Positions 35,552 through 45,372 of a stretch of DNA of 57,115 nucleotides are shown piece after piece; the first letter of the stretch is position 1; each line of letters opens with the position of its first letter. The notes under the pieces were generated by a model. The model was not told where the DNA came from. It worked only from the letters and a program-made list of their open reading frames with translations, and made no database searches. Source of the DNA: Bacillota bacterium. Lineage in GTDB: Bacteria > Bacillota > Clostridia > Oscillospirales > Oscillospiraceae. The stretch spans positions 1 through 57,115 of the forward strand of contig JAJQHS010000111.1 of the NCBI GenBank assembly GCA_021199635.1. Direction: 5' to 3'. The position numbers were made by a program, and so were the translations under genes.

Positions 35552-35584
35552 GGCTGCCTCACCGGTCGGTGAGGCAGCCTTTTT
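35552..35584 (+). terminator. Terminator of tuf
   Basis: GGCTGCCTCACC pairs with GGTGAGGCAGCC around GGTC, followed by TTTTT. Confidence 0.95.
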
Positions 35585-35634
35585 GCGCTGCGTCCGCTGC
35601 TGTGCCGTGGCCATAGGCGGCAGGAAAAAGGGAA

Positions 35635-35666
35635 ACCCCTGCTTCCCGGGACCGGGAGGCAGGGGT
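35635..35666 (-). terminator. Terminator of groEL
   Basis: A 15-bp stem with one mismatch (arms 35635-35649 and 35652-35666) and a very tight loop, followed on the minus strand by TTTCCCTTTTT. Confidence 0.85.
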
Positions 35667-35692
35667 AATTTGCGCAGGAATGGGCGAACGGA

Positions 35693-37336
<1,644 letters not shown>

Positions 37337-37341
37337 CTACC

Positions 37342-37617
37342 TTAGTCCAGCACGACGGCCAGAATGTCGTCCTGCTTCACAAATTTGTACTCCTCGCCGT
37401 CCAGCTTGATCTCGCTGCCGGTGTACTTGCCGACGACCACCTTGTCCCCGACCTTTACGGTCATGGTCACGTCCTTGGTGCCGGGGCCAGCGGAAACGAC
37501 CTCGTAAATTGCGGGTTTTTCCTTGTTGGTGGTTGCCAGGATGATGCCGGAAACGGTGGTTTCAGCGGCCTCGTGCTGCTTCAGGAGCACATTGTCTGCC
37601 ATGGGTTTGAGTGTCAT
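37342..37617 (-). CDS. groS: Co-chaperonin GroES (10 kDa)
   Basis: 91 residues forming the lid of the GroEL chamber, with the mobile-loop region TTVSGIILATTNKEKP. The ATG at 37617 has GGAGG 8 bases upstream, so the 5 extra residues of the open frame are left out. First gene of the groES-groEL operon. Confidence 0.97.
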   Translation of the reverse strand: MTLKPMADNVLLKQHEAAETTVSGIILATTNKEKPAIYEVVSAGPGTKDVTMTVKVGDKVVVGKYTGSEIKLDGEEYKFVKQDDILAVVLD

Positions 37618-37691
37618 TGATAAAGCCTCCAAACAAAAAATTATTTAGACCGCAGACCTGGGGCAAGCCCGGCCTGCATTTATCTACGGGT

Positions 37692-37718
37692 TTAGCACTC
37701 CTTTTGTTTGAGTGCTAA
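37692..37718 (-). promoter_or_regulatory. CIRCE operator (HrcA site)
   Basis: Perfect TTAGCACTC-N9-GAGTGCTAA, between the promoter and groES. It indicates HrcA repression that is relieved by heat shock. Confidence 0.97.
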
Positions 37719-37721
37719 TAC

Positions 37722-37749
37722 ATAATAGCACACCCTGCGAAAAAAGCAA
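37722..37749 (-). promoter_or_regulatory. groES promoter
   Basis: Minus strand: TTGCTT (37744-37749), 16-bp spacer, TATTAT (37722-37727), directly upstream of CIRCE so that HrcA blocks the start site. Confidence 0.8.
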
Positions 37750-37931
37750 GAGGGAATTTGCAAATATGCGTTAACAATTTGTGAATTCTTCCTCACCCGG
37801 GCGCCGCGCCGTCCGGCGGAAAATGTCGGGACGGGAAAGCATCCCCGGAATCCTGAAAGGACAACCGGTAGCGCAGCAGCGGGTTTTGTGGAATCTGATG
37901 AATGAAAACTCCATTTTTCTAGGATTTGCTC
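37750..37931. other. Gap between the groES promoter and the MinD-like gene promoter
   Basis: No gene, strong hairpin with T-run or repeat is visible. The groES-to-MinD-like gap totals about 370 bases, of which the outer parts are the promoters listed separately. Confidence 0.6.
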
Positions 37932-37960
37932 TTGCTTTTTGTGCGAAATTGCTTTATAAT
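37932..37960 (+). promoter_or_regulatory. Promoter of the MinD-like gene
   Basis: TTGCTT (37932-37937), 17-bp spacer, TATAAT (37955-37960). Confidence 0.75.
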
Positions 37961-37988
37961 GGAAGAAACTCTGCTGGGAGGCGATGGC

Positions 37989-38726
37989 ATGGGCGAACGG
38001 ATCGCGATTCTCTCCGGCAAGGGCGGCACAGGCAAAACCTCCCTGTGCGCCGGGATCGCCACCGCCCTGGCACAGTCCGGGGAGAAGGTTCTGTGCATTG
38101 ACTGTGACATCGGTCTGCGGAACCTGGACCTTTCCCTGGGCCTTTCCGAGTCCGGCGCGCTATCGTTCCTGGATGTGTGCAGCGGGCGCTACACGCTGTC
38201 CCAGGCCGCCAGGCACCCGGATTACCCGGGATTGTCCTTCCTGACCGCGCCGCTGAACTGCGAGCCGCAGGACATTGACCCCGAGGCCTTCCGCCGGATG
38301 CTCCAGGACGCCCGGGGGCAATTTGGCTATGTCTTGCTGGATGCGCCGGCGGGGATCGACGCAGGCTTCCGCCTCTGCGCCGCCAACGCGGACCGCGTTG
38401 TGCTGGTGACCGCGGGCGATCCTGCCGCTATGCGGGACGCCGCCATGGCCGCGGACACGCTGGAGCGAATGGGCAAGCGTCAGGTGCGGCTGGTGGTCAA
38501 CCGGGTGACGAAAAAGCTGTACAGCACCATGCGCCTGACTGTGGATGATGTGATGGACCGCACCGGCCTGCCCTTGCTGGGCATTGTGCCGGAGGACCCT
38601 GACGTTACCCTGGCCGCTGCGTTTGATACGCCGCTGCTGCGCTACACGCAGGAGGGCGCCGCAGCCGCCTGCTGTCGCATTGCAAAAAGAATCCAAGGGA
38701 TGCCGGTCCCCATATCCATCCGGTAA
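37989..38726 (+). CDS. MinD/ParA-type P-loop ATPase
   Basis: 245 residues. The deviant Walker A GKGGTGKTS (about 10-18) with its signature Lys, the Walker A' CDIGLRNLDL and the Walker B LLDAPAG place it in the MinD/ParA/Mrp class. MinD proper is usually about 265 residues with a C-terminal membrane helix; here the last residues are only weakly amphipathic. No minC or minE is nearby. The ATG at 37989 has GGGAGG upstream. It lies 22 bases before mgsA. It could be MinD itself or a related spatial regulator. Confidence 0.8.
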   Translation: MGERIAILSGKGGTGKTSLCAGIATALAQSGEKVLCIDCDIGLRNLDLSLGLSESGALSFLDVCSGRYTLSQAARHPDYPGLSFLTAPLNCEPQDIDPEAFRRMLQDARGQFGYVLLDAPAGIDAGFRLCAANADRVVLVTAGDPAAMRDAAMAADTLERMGKRQVRLVVNRVTKKLYSTMRLTVDDVMDRTGLPLLGIVPEDPDVTLAAAFDTPLLRYTQEGAAAACCRIAKRIQGMPVPISIR

Positions 38727-38748
38727 ACGATAGAAGGAGTGATCAAGA

Positions 38749-39162
38749 GTGAACATCGCGTTTCTGGCACATGATAAGAAGAAAGAATTGATGGTTCAGT
38801 TCTGCACCGCTTATAAAAGCGTATTGAGCAAGCATAACCTGTTCGCCACCGCCACCACCGGGCGGCTGATCGCGGACAATACCGGCCTGCCCATTACCCT
38901 GCTGCTCAGCCATAAGCAGGGCGGGCACCAGCAGATCAACGCCCGGATCGCCTACAACGAAATTGATCTGGTCCTCCTGTTCACCGACCCCAACACCACC
39001 GACCCCTGGGACGATGCCCAGATGGTGGAAACCATCCGCCACTGCGACAAGCATAACGTGCCCATCGCCACCAATCTGGCCAGCGCCGAGATGTTTATCA
39101 TGGGCCTGCAAAGAGGTGACCTGGATTGGCGGGAAATGCTGCACACAAAATCCAGGTACTGA
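38749..39162 (+). CDS. mgsA: Methylglyoxal synthase
   Basis: 137-residue enzyme that converts dihydroxyacetone phosphate to methylglyoxal and phosphate, a bypass of lower glycolysis. Recognised from MNIAFLAHDKKKELM, the TTGRLI loop that binds phosphate, LLSHKQGGHQQINARIA and the C-terminal GDLDWREM. The start is GTG at 38749 with AGAAGGAG upstream. A good terminator follows. It is probably co-transcribed with the MinD-like gene. Confidence 0.95.
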   Translation: MNIAFLAHDKKKELMVQFCTAYKSVLSKHNLFATATTGRLIADNTGLPITLLLSHKQGGHQQINARIAYNEIDLVLLFTDPNTTDPWDDAQMVETIRHCDKHNVPIATNLASAEMFIMGLQRGDLDWREMLHTKSRY

Positions 39163-39175
39163 TTCCAACCGATCC

Positions 39176-39215
39176 TGCCGCCCGGCCGTTTGGCGGGCGG
39201 CATTTTCTCATTTTT
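39176..39215 (+). terminator. Terminator of mgsA
   Basis: TGCCGCCCG (39176-39184) pairs with CGGGCGGCA (39194-39202), followed by TTTTCTCATTTTT. Confidence 0.9.
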
Positions 39216-39238
39216 ACCGCTGTGAAAGGACAATCATC

Positions 39239-40606
39239 ATGGATATTATCAAGCCCCGAACGCTGTCCGGCTTTATGGAGCTGCTCCCGGCTAAACAGGC
39301 GCAGTTCGAGAAAATGACCCAGATCCTTCGGGATACCTATGCCGCCTATGGCTTCGCACCCCTGGACACGCCGGTGCTCGAGGATGCGCAGATCCTGCTG
39401 GCCAAGGGCGGCGGCGATACGGAGAAGCAGATTTACCGCTTTTCCAAGGGCGACAATGATCTGGCTATGCGCTTCGACCTGACGGTGCCGCTGGCGAAAT
39501 ATGTGGCGCTGCACTATAACGACCTGGTGTTCCCCTTCCGCCGTTACCAGATCGGCAAGGTCTACCGGGGGGAGCGGCCCCAGCGCGGACGCTTCCGGGA
39601 ATTTTACCAGGCGGACATCGACATTGTGGGCGACGGCAAGCTGGACACCATGAACGAGGCGGAGATCCCCGCTATTATCTGCAAAATTTTCCGGGGCTTC
39701 GGCCTGCGGCGCTTCCAGATCCGGGTGAATAACCGCAAAATCCTCACCGGCTTCTATGCTATGCTGGGCCTGGAGGAAAAAAGCGGGGACATTATGCGAA
39801 CCGTGGACAAGCTGGAAAAAATCGGGCCGGACAAAGTCGCCGCCATTCTGGTGGAGGACTGCGGCATTACCCCCGCCCAGGCATCGGAAATCCTGCATTT
39901 TACCAACCTTTCCGGGGACAATGCGGACGTGCTCTCCGCCCTGGAGAGCTACGCCGGGCGGAACGAAATCTTTGACCTGGGGCTGGCAGAATTGCAGGCA
40001 GTCACCGGGAATTTGGCCGCCTTCGGCGTCCCGCAGGAGAATTTTGCGGTGGACCTGACCATTGCCCGGGGGCTGGACTACTACACCGGCACGGTGTACG
40101 AAACCACGCTGCTGGACTATCCGGAGATCGGCTCCGTCTGCTCCGGCGGGCGGTACGACAATCTGGCGGGCTACTACATCGACCGCCCCCTGCCCGGGGT
40201 GGGCATTTCCATCGGGCTGACACGGCTGTTTTTCGTCCTGGACGATTTGGGACTGTTCAACCCTGACCTGCCGACCGCCCCGGCGGATGCCCTGGTGCTG
40301 CCGATGACCGCCCAGCCGGGCGCCGCCATTGCGCTGGCGGAAGACCTGCGCAGCGCCGGGCTGCGGGTGCAGCTTTACGGCGAGCAGAAGAAATTCAAGC
40401 AGAAGCTGGCCTATGCGGATAAGCTGGGCGTCCCCTTTGCCGTGCTGCTGGGGGAAGACGAGCTGGCGCAGGGGAAATGCTCGGTGAAGAATATGACCAC
40501 CGGGGAGCAGGTGACGCTCCCGGCGCAGGAGGCGGCGCAGTACATCGCCGCGGCTCTGGCGGAGAAGGATGGCCCGCTGATCCTGGAGAAATCCAATGGA
40601 AGATAA
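39239..40606 (+). CDS. hisS: Histidyl-tRNA synthetase
   Basis: 455-residue class II synthetase that charges tRNA-His. Motif 2 is seen in FRRYQIGKVYRGERPQRGRFREFYQADID, and the histidine-binding motifs are ARGLDYYTGTVYE and CSGGRYDNL. The C-terminal anticodon-binding domain is intact. The ATG at 39239 has AAAGGA upstream; the 92 upstream residues of the open frame overlap mgsA and are not real. Its 3' end overlaps the next small gene by 11 bases. Confidence 0.96.
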   Translation: MDIIKPRTLSGFMELLPAKQAQFEKMTQILRDTYAAYGFAPLDTPVLEDAQILLAKGGGDTEKQIYRFSKGDNDLAMRFDLTVPLAKYVALHYNDLVFPFRRYQIGKVYRGERPQRGRFREFYQADIDIVGDGKLDTMNEAEIPAIICKIFRGFGLRRFQIRVNNRKILTGFYAMLGLEEKSGDIMRTVDKLEKIGPDKVAAILVEDCGITPAQASEILHFTNLSGDNADVLSALESYAGRNEIFDLGLAELQAVTGNLAAFGVPQENFAVDLTIARGLDYYTGTVYETTLLDYPEIGSVCSGGRYDNLAGYYIDRPLPGVGISIGLTRLFFVLDDLGLFNPDLPTAPADALVLPMTAQPGAAIALAEDLRSAGLRVQLYGEQKKFKQKLAYADKLGVPFAVLLGEDELAQGKCSVKNMTTGEQVTLPAQEAAQYIAAALAEKDGPLILEKSNGR

Positions 40607-40880
40607 ATTTCTGGCCGCCTGGAACGCCAACCGGGAGAAGGCGGCGGCGTTGGGTGTGCGGATGCGCCCCATCCCGGCGGAGAACGGGGTGCACAGCGCG
40701 CTGCGGTACCTGTCCGGCAGCAGAGCCAGCGACGGCTTCGCGGAGCTGGCTGCCATGGGGCGCCTGGAGCTGAGCCTGGAGGCACTGGTGGTGGATAAGC
40801 GGTTCACGGCCCTTTTCACCGATCAGCAGGCCAACACGGCGCTGAGCCGCCTGCTGGACGCGGGATACCGCTTCCGGTGA
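40596..40880 (+). CDS. Small protein of unknown function (94 aa)
   Basis: 94 residues starting MEDKFLAAWNANREKAAAL; helical, mildly basic, no motif known to me. It overlaps the hisS end by 11 bases, has GGAG 7 bases before the ATG, and ends just before pcp, so it looks like a real, coupled gene. No function can be given. Confidence 0.65.
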   Translation: MEDKFLAAWNANREKAAALGVRMRPIPAENGVHSALRYLSGSRASDGFAELAAMGRLELSLEALVVDKRFTALFTDQQANTALSRLLDAGYRFR

Positions 40881-40891
40881 GAGGTGCGCCG

Positions 40892-41473
40892 ATGGAAAAG
40901 CGACTGCTGATCACCGGATTCGACCCCTTTGGCGGCGCTTCCGTCAATCCCGCCTGGGCGGCGGTGGCGCAGCTGCCGGAGCAGGTAGGGGAATATGTGT
41001 TATGTAAACTCGAGATCCCCACCGCTTTTTCGGAAGCTGCAGAAGCTGTGCTGGAACGCGCCCGGGAATTTTGCCCGGATGCCATCGTGTGCGTCGGCCA
41101 GGCCGGCGGGCGGGACGCGGTGACCCCGGAGCGGATCGCTGTGAACATCCGGGACGCCCGGATCCCGGACAACCGGGGCTTCCGGCCAGAGGGGGCGCGC
41201 ATTTGCCCGGAGGGGCCGGCGGCTTATTTCGCCACCGTTCCGGTGGATGCGATGGCCGCAGCCATCCGCGCTGCCGGGGTGCCCGCCAGGGTATCCAACA
41301 CTGCCGGGACGTATGTGTGCAATGATGTGCTTTACACCCTGCTGCACCGCTTCGCCGGGACGGACACCCGGGTGGGGTTCCTCCATGTGCCGTATCTGCC
41401 GGAGCAGGGGGACCCCAGCCTGCCGCTGGAGGCCATTGTCCGGGCGCTGACGGCGGCGATTTCCGCCCTGTAA
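40892..41473 (+). CDS. pcp: Pyroglutamyl-peptidase I
   Basis: 193-residue cysteine peptidase (C15) that removes N-terminal pyroglutamate. The triad is visible: Glu80 (VTPERIAVN), Cys143 (TYVCNDVLY) and His165 (FLHVPYLPEQ). The start TGFDPFGG segment is typical. The ATG at 40892 has GAGGTG upstream; a GTG at 40877 overlapping the previous stop is the alternative. Confidence 0.95.
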   Translation: MEKRLLITGFDPFGGASVNPAWAAVAQLPEQVGEYVLCKLEIPTAFSEAAEAVLERAREFCPDAIVCVGQAGGRDAVTPERIAVNIRDARIPDNRGFRPEGARICPEGPAAYFATVPVDAMAAAIRAAGVPARVSNTAGTYVCNDVLYTLLHRFAGTDTRVGFLHVPYLPEQGDPSLPLEAIVRALTAAISAL

Positions 41474-41500
41474 AGAAATCGTGAACATTTTTCCGATCCC

Positions 41501-41529
41501 TTGCGGTTTTTTCTTCGCCGGGATATAAT
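41501..41529 (+). promoter_or_regulatory. Promoter of the diacylglycerol-kinase-family gene
   Basis: TTGCGG (41501-41506), 17-bp spacer, TATAAT (41524-41529), 31 bases before the ATG. Confidence 0.75.
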
Positions 41530-41559
41530 AATAGAAACTGGAATCGGAGCGGGAATTGC

Positions 41560-42447
41560 ATGAAACGTTTGCTGTTTATTGTCAACCCTAAAGCGGGGAT
41601 GCGCCGGATGACGCGGAACCTTCTGGATGTTATTGATATTTTTAACCGCGCGGATTACGAGGTGATTACCTACATCACTTCCGGGCAGGGGGACGCCGTG
41701 GAGGTTACCGCCGCCCGGGCTGCGGATGTGGATCTGGTGGTGTGCGCCGGGGGCGACGGAACCTTCAACGAAACCATCACCGGCATCCTGCGCAGCGGCT
41801 GCGGCACGCCGGTGGGCTATATTCCCTGCGGCTCCACCAACGATTTTGCCGCCAGCCTGCACCTGCCAACCAATATTCTGCAGGCCGCCCGCCAGATCGT
41901 CCAGGGGACGCCGGTGTCCTACGATGTAGGGCAGTTCGGAGACCGGTATTTTTCCTATGTGGCGTCCTTCGGCGCCTTTACCAAGGCTTCCTATGCCACG
42001 CCCCAGGATGTGAAGAATGCGCTGGGGCACACTGCGTATATCCTGGAGGGCATCCAGGAGCTTTCCCAGATTCGGGCGGAGCATGTGCGTATCGAGCTGG
42101 ACGATGGAGTGATCGAGGACGATTTCCTGTTCGGCGCCATCAGCAATTCCACCTCCGTGGGCGGAATCCTCACGCTGGACCCCAAGCAGGTGGATATGCA
42201 GGATGGGAAATTCGAGCTGCTGCTGGTGCGCGCCCCGGTGACCGCGCAGGAAATCGGCGAGTGCATCCACGCCCTGCGGACGCAGAAGTATAACTGCTCC
42301 ATGATCACCTTCCTGAGCAGCCACCAGATGGTTATCCACGCCAGCCCGGATATGCCCTGGACGCTGGACGGCGAGCGGGAGGACGGCCACAGCGAGGTGG
42401 CGGTGAGGAATCTGCACAACGCGATCTCGCTGATGAAAAAGGAATGA
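41560..42447 (+). CDS. Diacylglycerol/lipid kinase family protein (YegS/DgkB-like)
   Basis: 295 residues. It starts with the nucleotide-binding KRLLFIVNPKAG and has the catalytic-domain motif GGDGTFNE (64-71) and the GSTNDFA loop (about 91-97). Members phosphorylate diacylglycerol or related lipids at the inner membrane face; which lipid is used here cannot be told. The ATG has GGAGCGG upstream. The nudix gene follows after 4 bases and is probably co-transcribed. Confidence 0.93.
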   Translation: MKRLLFIVNPKAGMRRMTRNLLDVIDIFNRADYEVITYITSGQGDAVEVTAARAADVDLVVCAGGDGTFNETITGILRSGCGTPVGYIPCGSTNDFAASLHLPTNILQAARQIVQGTPVSYDVGQFGDRYFSYVASFGAFTKASYATPQDVKNALGHTAYILEGIQELSQIRAEHVRIELDDGVIEDDFLFGAISNSTSVGGILTLDPKQVDMQDGKFELLLVRAPVTAQEIGECIHALRTQKYNCSMITFLSSHQMVIHASPDMPWTLDGEREDGHSEVAVRNLHNAISLMKKE

Positions 42448-42451
42448 GGCT

Positions 42452-42922
42452 ATGTACAATTCTACGCTGTGTTATGTAACCCAGGGAGATCAGGTGCTGA
42501 TGCTCCACCGGGTGAAGAAGAAAAACGACGTCAACCAGGACAAGTGGATTGGCATTGGCGGCAAATTCGAGGGGGAGGAATCCCCGGACGAATGCCTGCT
42601 GCGGGAAGCGAAGGAGGAGACCGGCCTGACCCTGACCTCCTGGCGCTGCCGGGGCGTAATCACCTTCCTGACCACCGGCCCTTGGGAGGGGGAGCATATG
42701 TACCTGTTCACCGCCGACGGCTTCGAGGGCGCGCTGACGGAGTGCGACGAGGGCGACCTGCAATGGGTCAGCCGGGAGTTTCTGGACAGCCTGCCCAAGT
42801 GGGAAGGCGACGCCATTTTCCTGGATCTGCTGTGGCAGGACGCGCCGTTCTTCCTGCTGAAGCTCCGCTATGACGGAGAAAAGCTGGTGGAAGCGGTTCT
42901 GAACGGGCGGAAAATCCGCTGA
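42452..42922 (+). CDS. Nudix hydrolase (MutT/8-oxo-dGTP diphosphatase type)
   Basis: 156 residues. The nudix box spans residues 37-59 (GKFEGEESPDECLLREAKEE...), with all acidic metal ligands. The N-terminus NSTLCYVTQGDQVLMLHRVKKK is typical of the 8-oxo-dGTP diphosphatase group that cleans the nucleotide pool. The start is 4 bases after the lipid kinase gene. A terminator follows at 42985. Confidence 0.93.
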   Translation: MYNSTLCYVTQGDQVLMLHRVKKKNDVNQDKWIGIGGKFEGEESPDECLLREAKEETGLTLTSWRCRGVITFLTTGPWEGEHMYLFTADGFEGALTECDEGDLQWVSREFLDSLPKWEGDAIFLDLLWQDAPFFLLKLRYDGEKLVEAVLNGRKIR

Positions 42923-42984
42923 ATTTACCGGCACGGGGCCAATCCCCACAGCTGAAAATCCATAATTCCGGGCACCGCCCGCGG

Positions 42985-43018
42985 AAAAGGCACGAATCGG
43001 CAGATTGGTGCCTTTTTT
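42985..43018 (+). terminator. Terminator after the nudix gene
   Basis: Arms 42985-42998 and 43003-43016 pair over about 14 bp (AAAAGGCACGAATC) with a 4-base loop; the second arm ends in a run of six T. Confidence 0.92.
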
Positions 43019-43036
43019 CTGCGCCGGGCGATATTT

Positions 43037-43088
43037 GGGGCATATGCCGGAAATCGTTCTTGACATATGCCCGAAACTGGAATATAAT
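43037..43088 (+). promoter_or_regulatory. Promoter of the DUF134-NifX gene with two CATATGCC sites
   Basis: TTGACA (43060-43065), 17-bp spacer, TATAAT (43083-43088), perfect. CATATGCC occurs at 43041-43048 and again at 43064-43071, 23 bp apart (about two helix turns), the second overlapping the -35. This looks like a double operator, possibly for autoregulation. Confidence 0.75.
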
Positions 43089-43119
43089 GCGGATGCAGTA
43101 AGCGCAGGGAGGCGAAGCG

Positions 43120-43899
43120 ATGGCACGACCCACCAAATGCAGAATGATCTGCCGGTTCCCCCGGAACCTGGAATTTACCCCATCGGAGGGCAGCGCGGGG
43201 CAGGAGCCGGTCATCCTGACCGTGGACGAGTACGAGTCCATCCGTCTGATCGACCGGGAGGGCCTGTCCCAGGAGCAGTGCAGCCAGCGGATGCAGGTCG
43301 CCCGCACCACCGCCCAGAAGATTTACGACTCCGCCAGGCGGAAGCTGGCGGACGCGCTGGTGGACGGCCGCCCCTTGCGGATCCAGGGCGGGGAATACCG
43401 GCTTTGCAGCGGCGGCAGCCGATTCTGCGGCATGGACTGCTTTAAGCAGGAAATCAATCAGCAATTTCAAATACCGAAGGGAGAAACCACAATGAGAATC
43501 GCAGTTACCTATGAAAACGGCCAGATTTTCCAGCATTTTGGCCACACTGAGCAATTTAAAATTTACGATGTGGAGGACGGGAAAATCCAGTCCTTCCAGG
43601 TGGTGGGCACCAACGGCCAGGGGCATGGCGCCCTGGCGGAGGTGCTGAACGCGCTGCACGCGGATGTCCTGATCTGCGGCGGCATTGGCGGCGGCGCGCA
43701 GGCGGCGCTGGCCTCCGCCGGCATCCGGCTGTATGGCGGCGTGTCCGGGGACGCGGACGCCGCGGTAGAGGCTCTGCTGGCGGGCACGCTTGCCTACAAT
43801 CCCAATGTGCAGTGCCAGCACCATGAGGGGCACCACGAGGGCGGCTGCGGCCACCACGGCGAAGGCCACGGGTGCCATCACGGCCATTGCGGGGAATAA
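43120..43899 (+). CDS. DUF134 DNA-binding domain fused to NifX/dinitrogenase-cofactor domain, His-rich tail
   Basis: 259 residues. The first 115 form a DUF134 protein with an HTH (VDEYESIRLIDREGLSQEQC, then QVARTTAQKIYDSARRKLADAL) and four cysteines at its end. Residues 125-230 are a NifX/NifB-type domain (MRIAVTYENGQIFQHFGHTE). The last 28 residues hold ten His and four Cys and should bind metal. An ATG at 43492 has AAGGGAG at 8 bases and would give the second domain alone. The start at 43120 has GGGAGG. A metal or Fe-S/Mo-responsive regulator is inferred. Confidence 0.88.
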   Translation: MARPTKCRMICRFPRNLEFTPSEGSAGQEPVILTVDEYESIRLIDREGLSQEQCSQRMQVARTTAQKIYDSARRKLADALVDGRPLRIQGGEYRLCSGGSRFCGMDCFKQEINQQFQIPKGETTMRIAVTYENGQIFQHFGHTEQFKIYDVEDGKIQSFQVVGTNGQGHGALAEVLNALHADVLICGGIGGGAQAALASAGIRLYGGVSGDADAAVEALLAGTLAYNPNVQCQHHEGHHEGGCGHHGEGHGCHHGHCGE

Positions 43900-43906
43900 A
43901 ACAGCA

Positions 43907-45193
43907 TCAACCCCGGACGGCGGCGAAGCCCGCCTCCAAATCGGCGAGGATATCGTCGATATGTTCCGTGCCGATGGACAGCCGGATGGTGTTAGGCTTG
44001 ATATTCTGGTCCAGCAGTTCCTCTGCTGACAGCTGGGAATGTGTGGTGGTAGCCGGGTGGATAGCCAGACTCTTGACGTCCGCCACATTGGCCAACAGGG
44101 AGAAAATCTTCAAATTATCCAGAAATTTCCAGGCTTCCACCTGCCCACCCTGGATTTCGAAGGTGAAGATGGATGCACCGCCGTTTGGGAAATACTTCTC
44201 ATACAGGGCATGATTCGGATGCTCCGGCAGCGAGGGGTGGTTGACCCGCTCCACCTGGGGGTGGGACGCCAGATAGGCTACCACCTGCTTTGTATTCTCC
44301 ACGTGACGGTCCAGCCGCAGGGACAGGGTCTCCACACCCTGCAGTAGCAGGAATGCATTGAAAGGGGAAATAGTTGCGCCGGTGTCGCGGAGAAGGATCG
44401 CTCGAACATAGGTGACAAAAGCTGCCTCTCCTGCGGCATCCACGAAGGAAATGCCGTGGTAGCTCGGGCTCGCCGCGGCAATGGCGGGATATTTGCCACT
44501 GGCTGCCCAGTCGAATTTGCCGGAATCCACGATCAGCCCGCCAAGGGTGGTGCCGTGGCCGCCGATGAACTTAGTGGCGGAATGAACCACGATGTCCGCG
44601 CCATGCTCTATGGGGCGGAGCAGGTAAGGGGTGGCGAAGGTGCTGTCGATGACCACGGGGATGCCATGGGCATGAGCGATTGCCGCGATGGCGTCGATGT
44701 CCGGAATGTCACTGTTGGGATTGCCCAGGGTTTCCAGGAAGATGGCCTTGGTGTTGCTTTGAATCGCCGCGTCCACTTGGGAAAGATTGTGGACGTCCAC
44801 GAAGGTGGTAGTGATTCCGTATCTTGGCAGGGTGTGCGCCAGCAGATTATAGCTGCCACCGTAAATGGTTTTCTGCGCCACAATATGCTCCCCGGCCTCC
44901 GCCAGCGCCTGGATCGTATAGGTCACAGCCGCCGCGCCGGAGGCCAGTGCCAGCGCCGCCACGCCGCCCTCCAGGGCGGCGATTCGCTTTTCCAGAACCT
45001 CCTGTGTGGAATTGGTCAGGCGCCCGTAAATGTTCCCTGGGTCGGTCAAGCCGAAGCGCGCCGCCGCATGGGCGGAGTTGTGGAACACGTAAGAGGCGGT
45101 CTGGTAAATGGGGACGGCTCTGGCGTCAGTAGCCGGGTCTGCCTGCTCTTGCCCCACATGGAGCTGCATGGTTTCAAATCGATAGTTGCTCAT
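43907..45193 (-). CDS. metY: O-acetylhomoserine sulfhydrylase (aminocarboxypropyltransferase)
   Basis: 428-residue PLP enzyme that joins O-acetylhomoserine with sulfide to give homocysteine. Recognised from the N-terminus RFETMQLHVGQEQADPAT, the PLP Lys208 in VVHSATKFIGGHGT and the insert GKFDWAASGKYP typical of the MetY group, longer than MetB/MetC. The start has GGGAG upstream. It converges with the DUF134-NifX gene, only 7 bases apart with no terminator. It is divergent from the Rrf2 regulator, which probably controls it. Confidence 0.94.
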   Translation of the reverse strand: MSNYRFETMQLHVGQEQADPATDARAVPIYQTASYVFHNSAHAAARFGLTDPGNIYGRLTNSTQEVLEKRIAALEGGVAALALASGAAAVTYTIQALAEAGEHIVAQKTIYGGSYNLLAHTLPRYGITTTFVDVHNLSQVDAAIQSNTKAIFLETLGNPNSDIPDIDAIAAIAHAHGIPVVIDSTFATPYLLRPIEHGADIVVHSATKFIGGHGTTLGGLIVDSGKFDWAASGKYPAIAAASPSYHGISFVDAAGEAAFVTYVRAILLRDTGATISPFNAFLLLQGVETLSLRLDRHVENTKQVVAYLASHPQVERVNHPSLPEHPNHALYEKYFPNGGASIFTFEIQGGQVEAWKFLDNLKIFSLLANVADVKSLAIHPATTTHSQLSAEELLDQNIKPNTIRLSIGTEHIDDILADLEAGFAAVRG

Positions 45194-45247
45194 TTCCGGA
45201 TTCTCCCTTTTCTGAATTCATTAGTGGCTATTTTGCCCGATGGCTGT

Positions 45248-45280
45248 ATTATATACCAATTGACCTACTATGTCAATAGG
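45248..45280 (-). promoter_or_regulatory. metY promoter with Rrf2-type operator
   Basis: Minus strand: TTGACA (45271-45276), 17-bp spacer, TATAAT (45248-45253). The inverted repeat CCTA-N9-TAGG (45264-45280) covers the -35, and ATTGAC/GTCAAT arms lie within. CCTA...TAGG is like sites of CymR and related Rrf2 regulators, so the adjacent gene is the likely regulator. Confidence 0.75.
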
Positions 45281-45342
45281 TTTTATGGACTTTGAAAAAA
45301 TCAGTCTCCTGTCAGTGTGATCGGAACAATGAAGATTGCCGC

Positions 45343-45372
45343 TTGATTTTTCCATTTACCCCATGGTATAAT
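45343..45372 (+). promoter_or_regulatory. rrf2 promoter
   Basis: TTGATT (45343-45348), 18-bp spacer, TATAAT (45367-45372), 30 bases upstream of the ATG. Confidence 0.65.
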
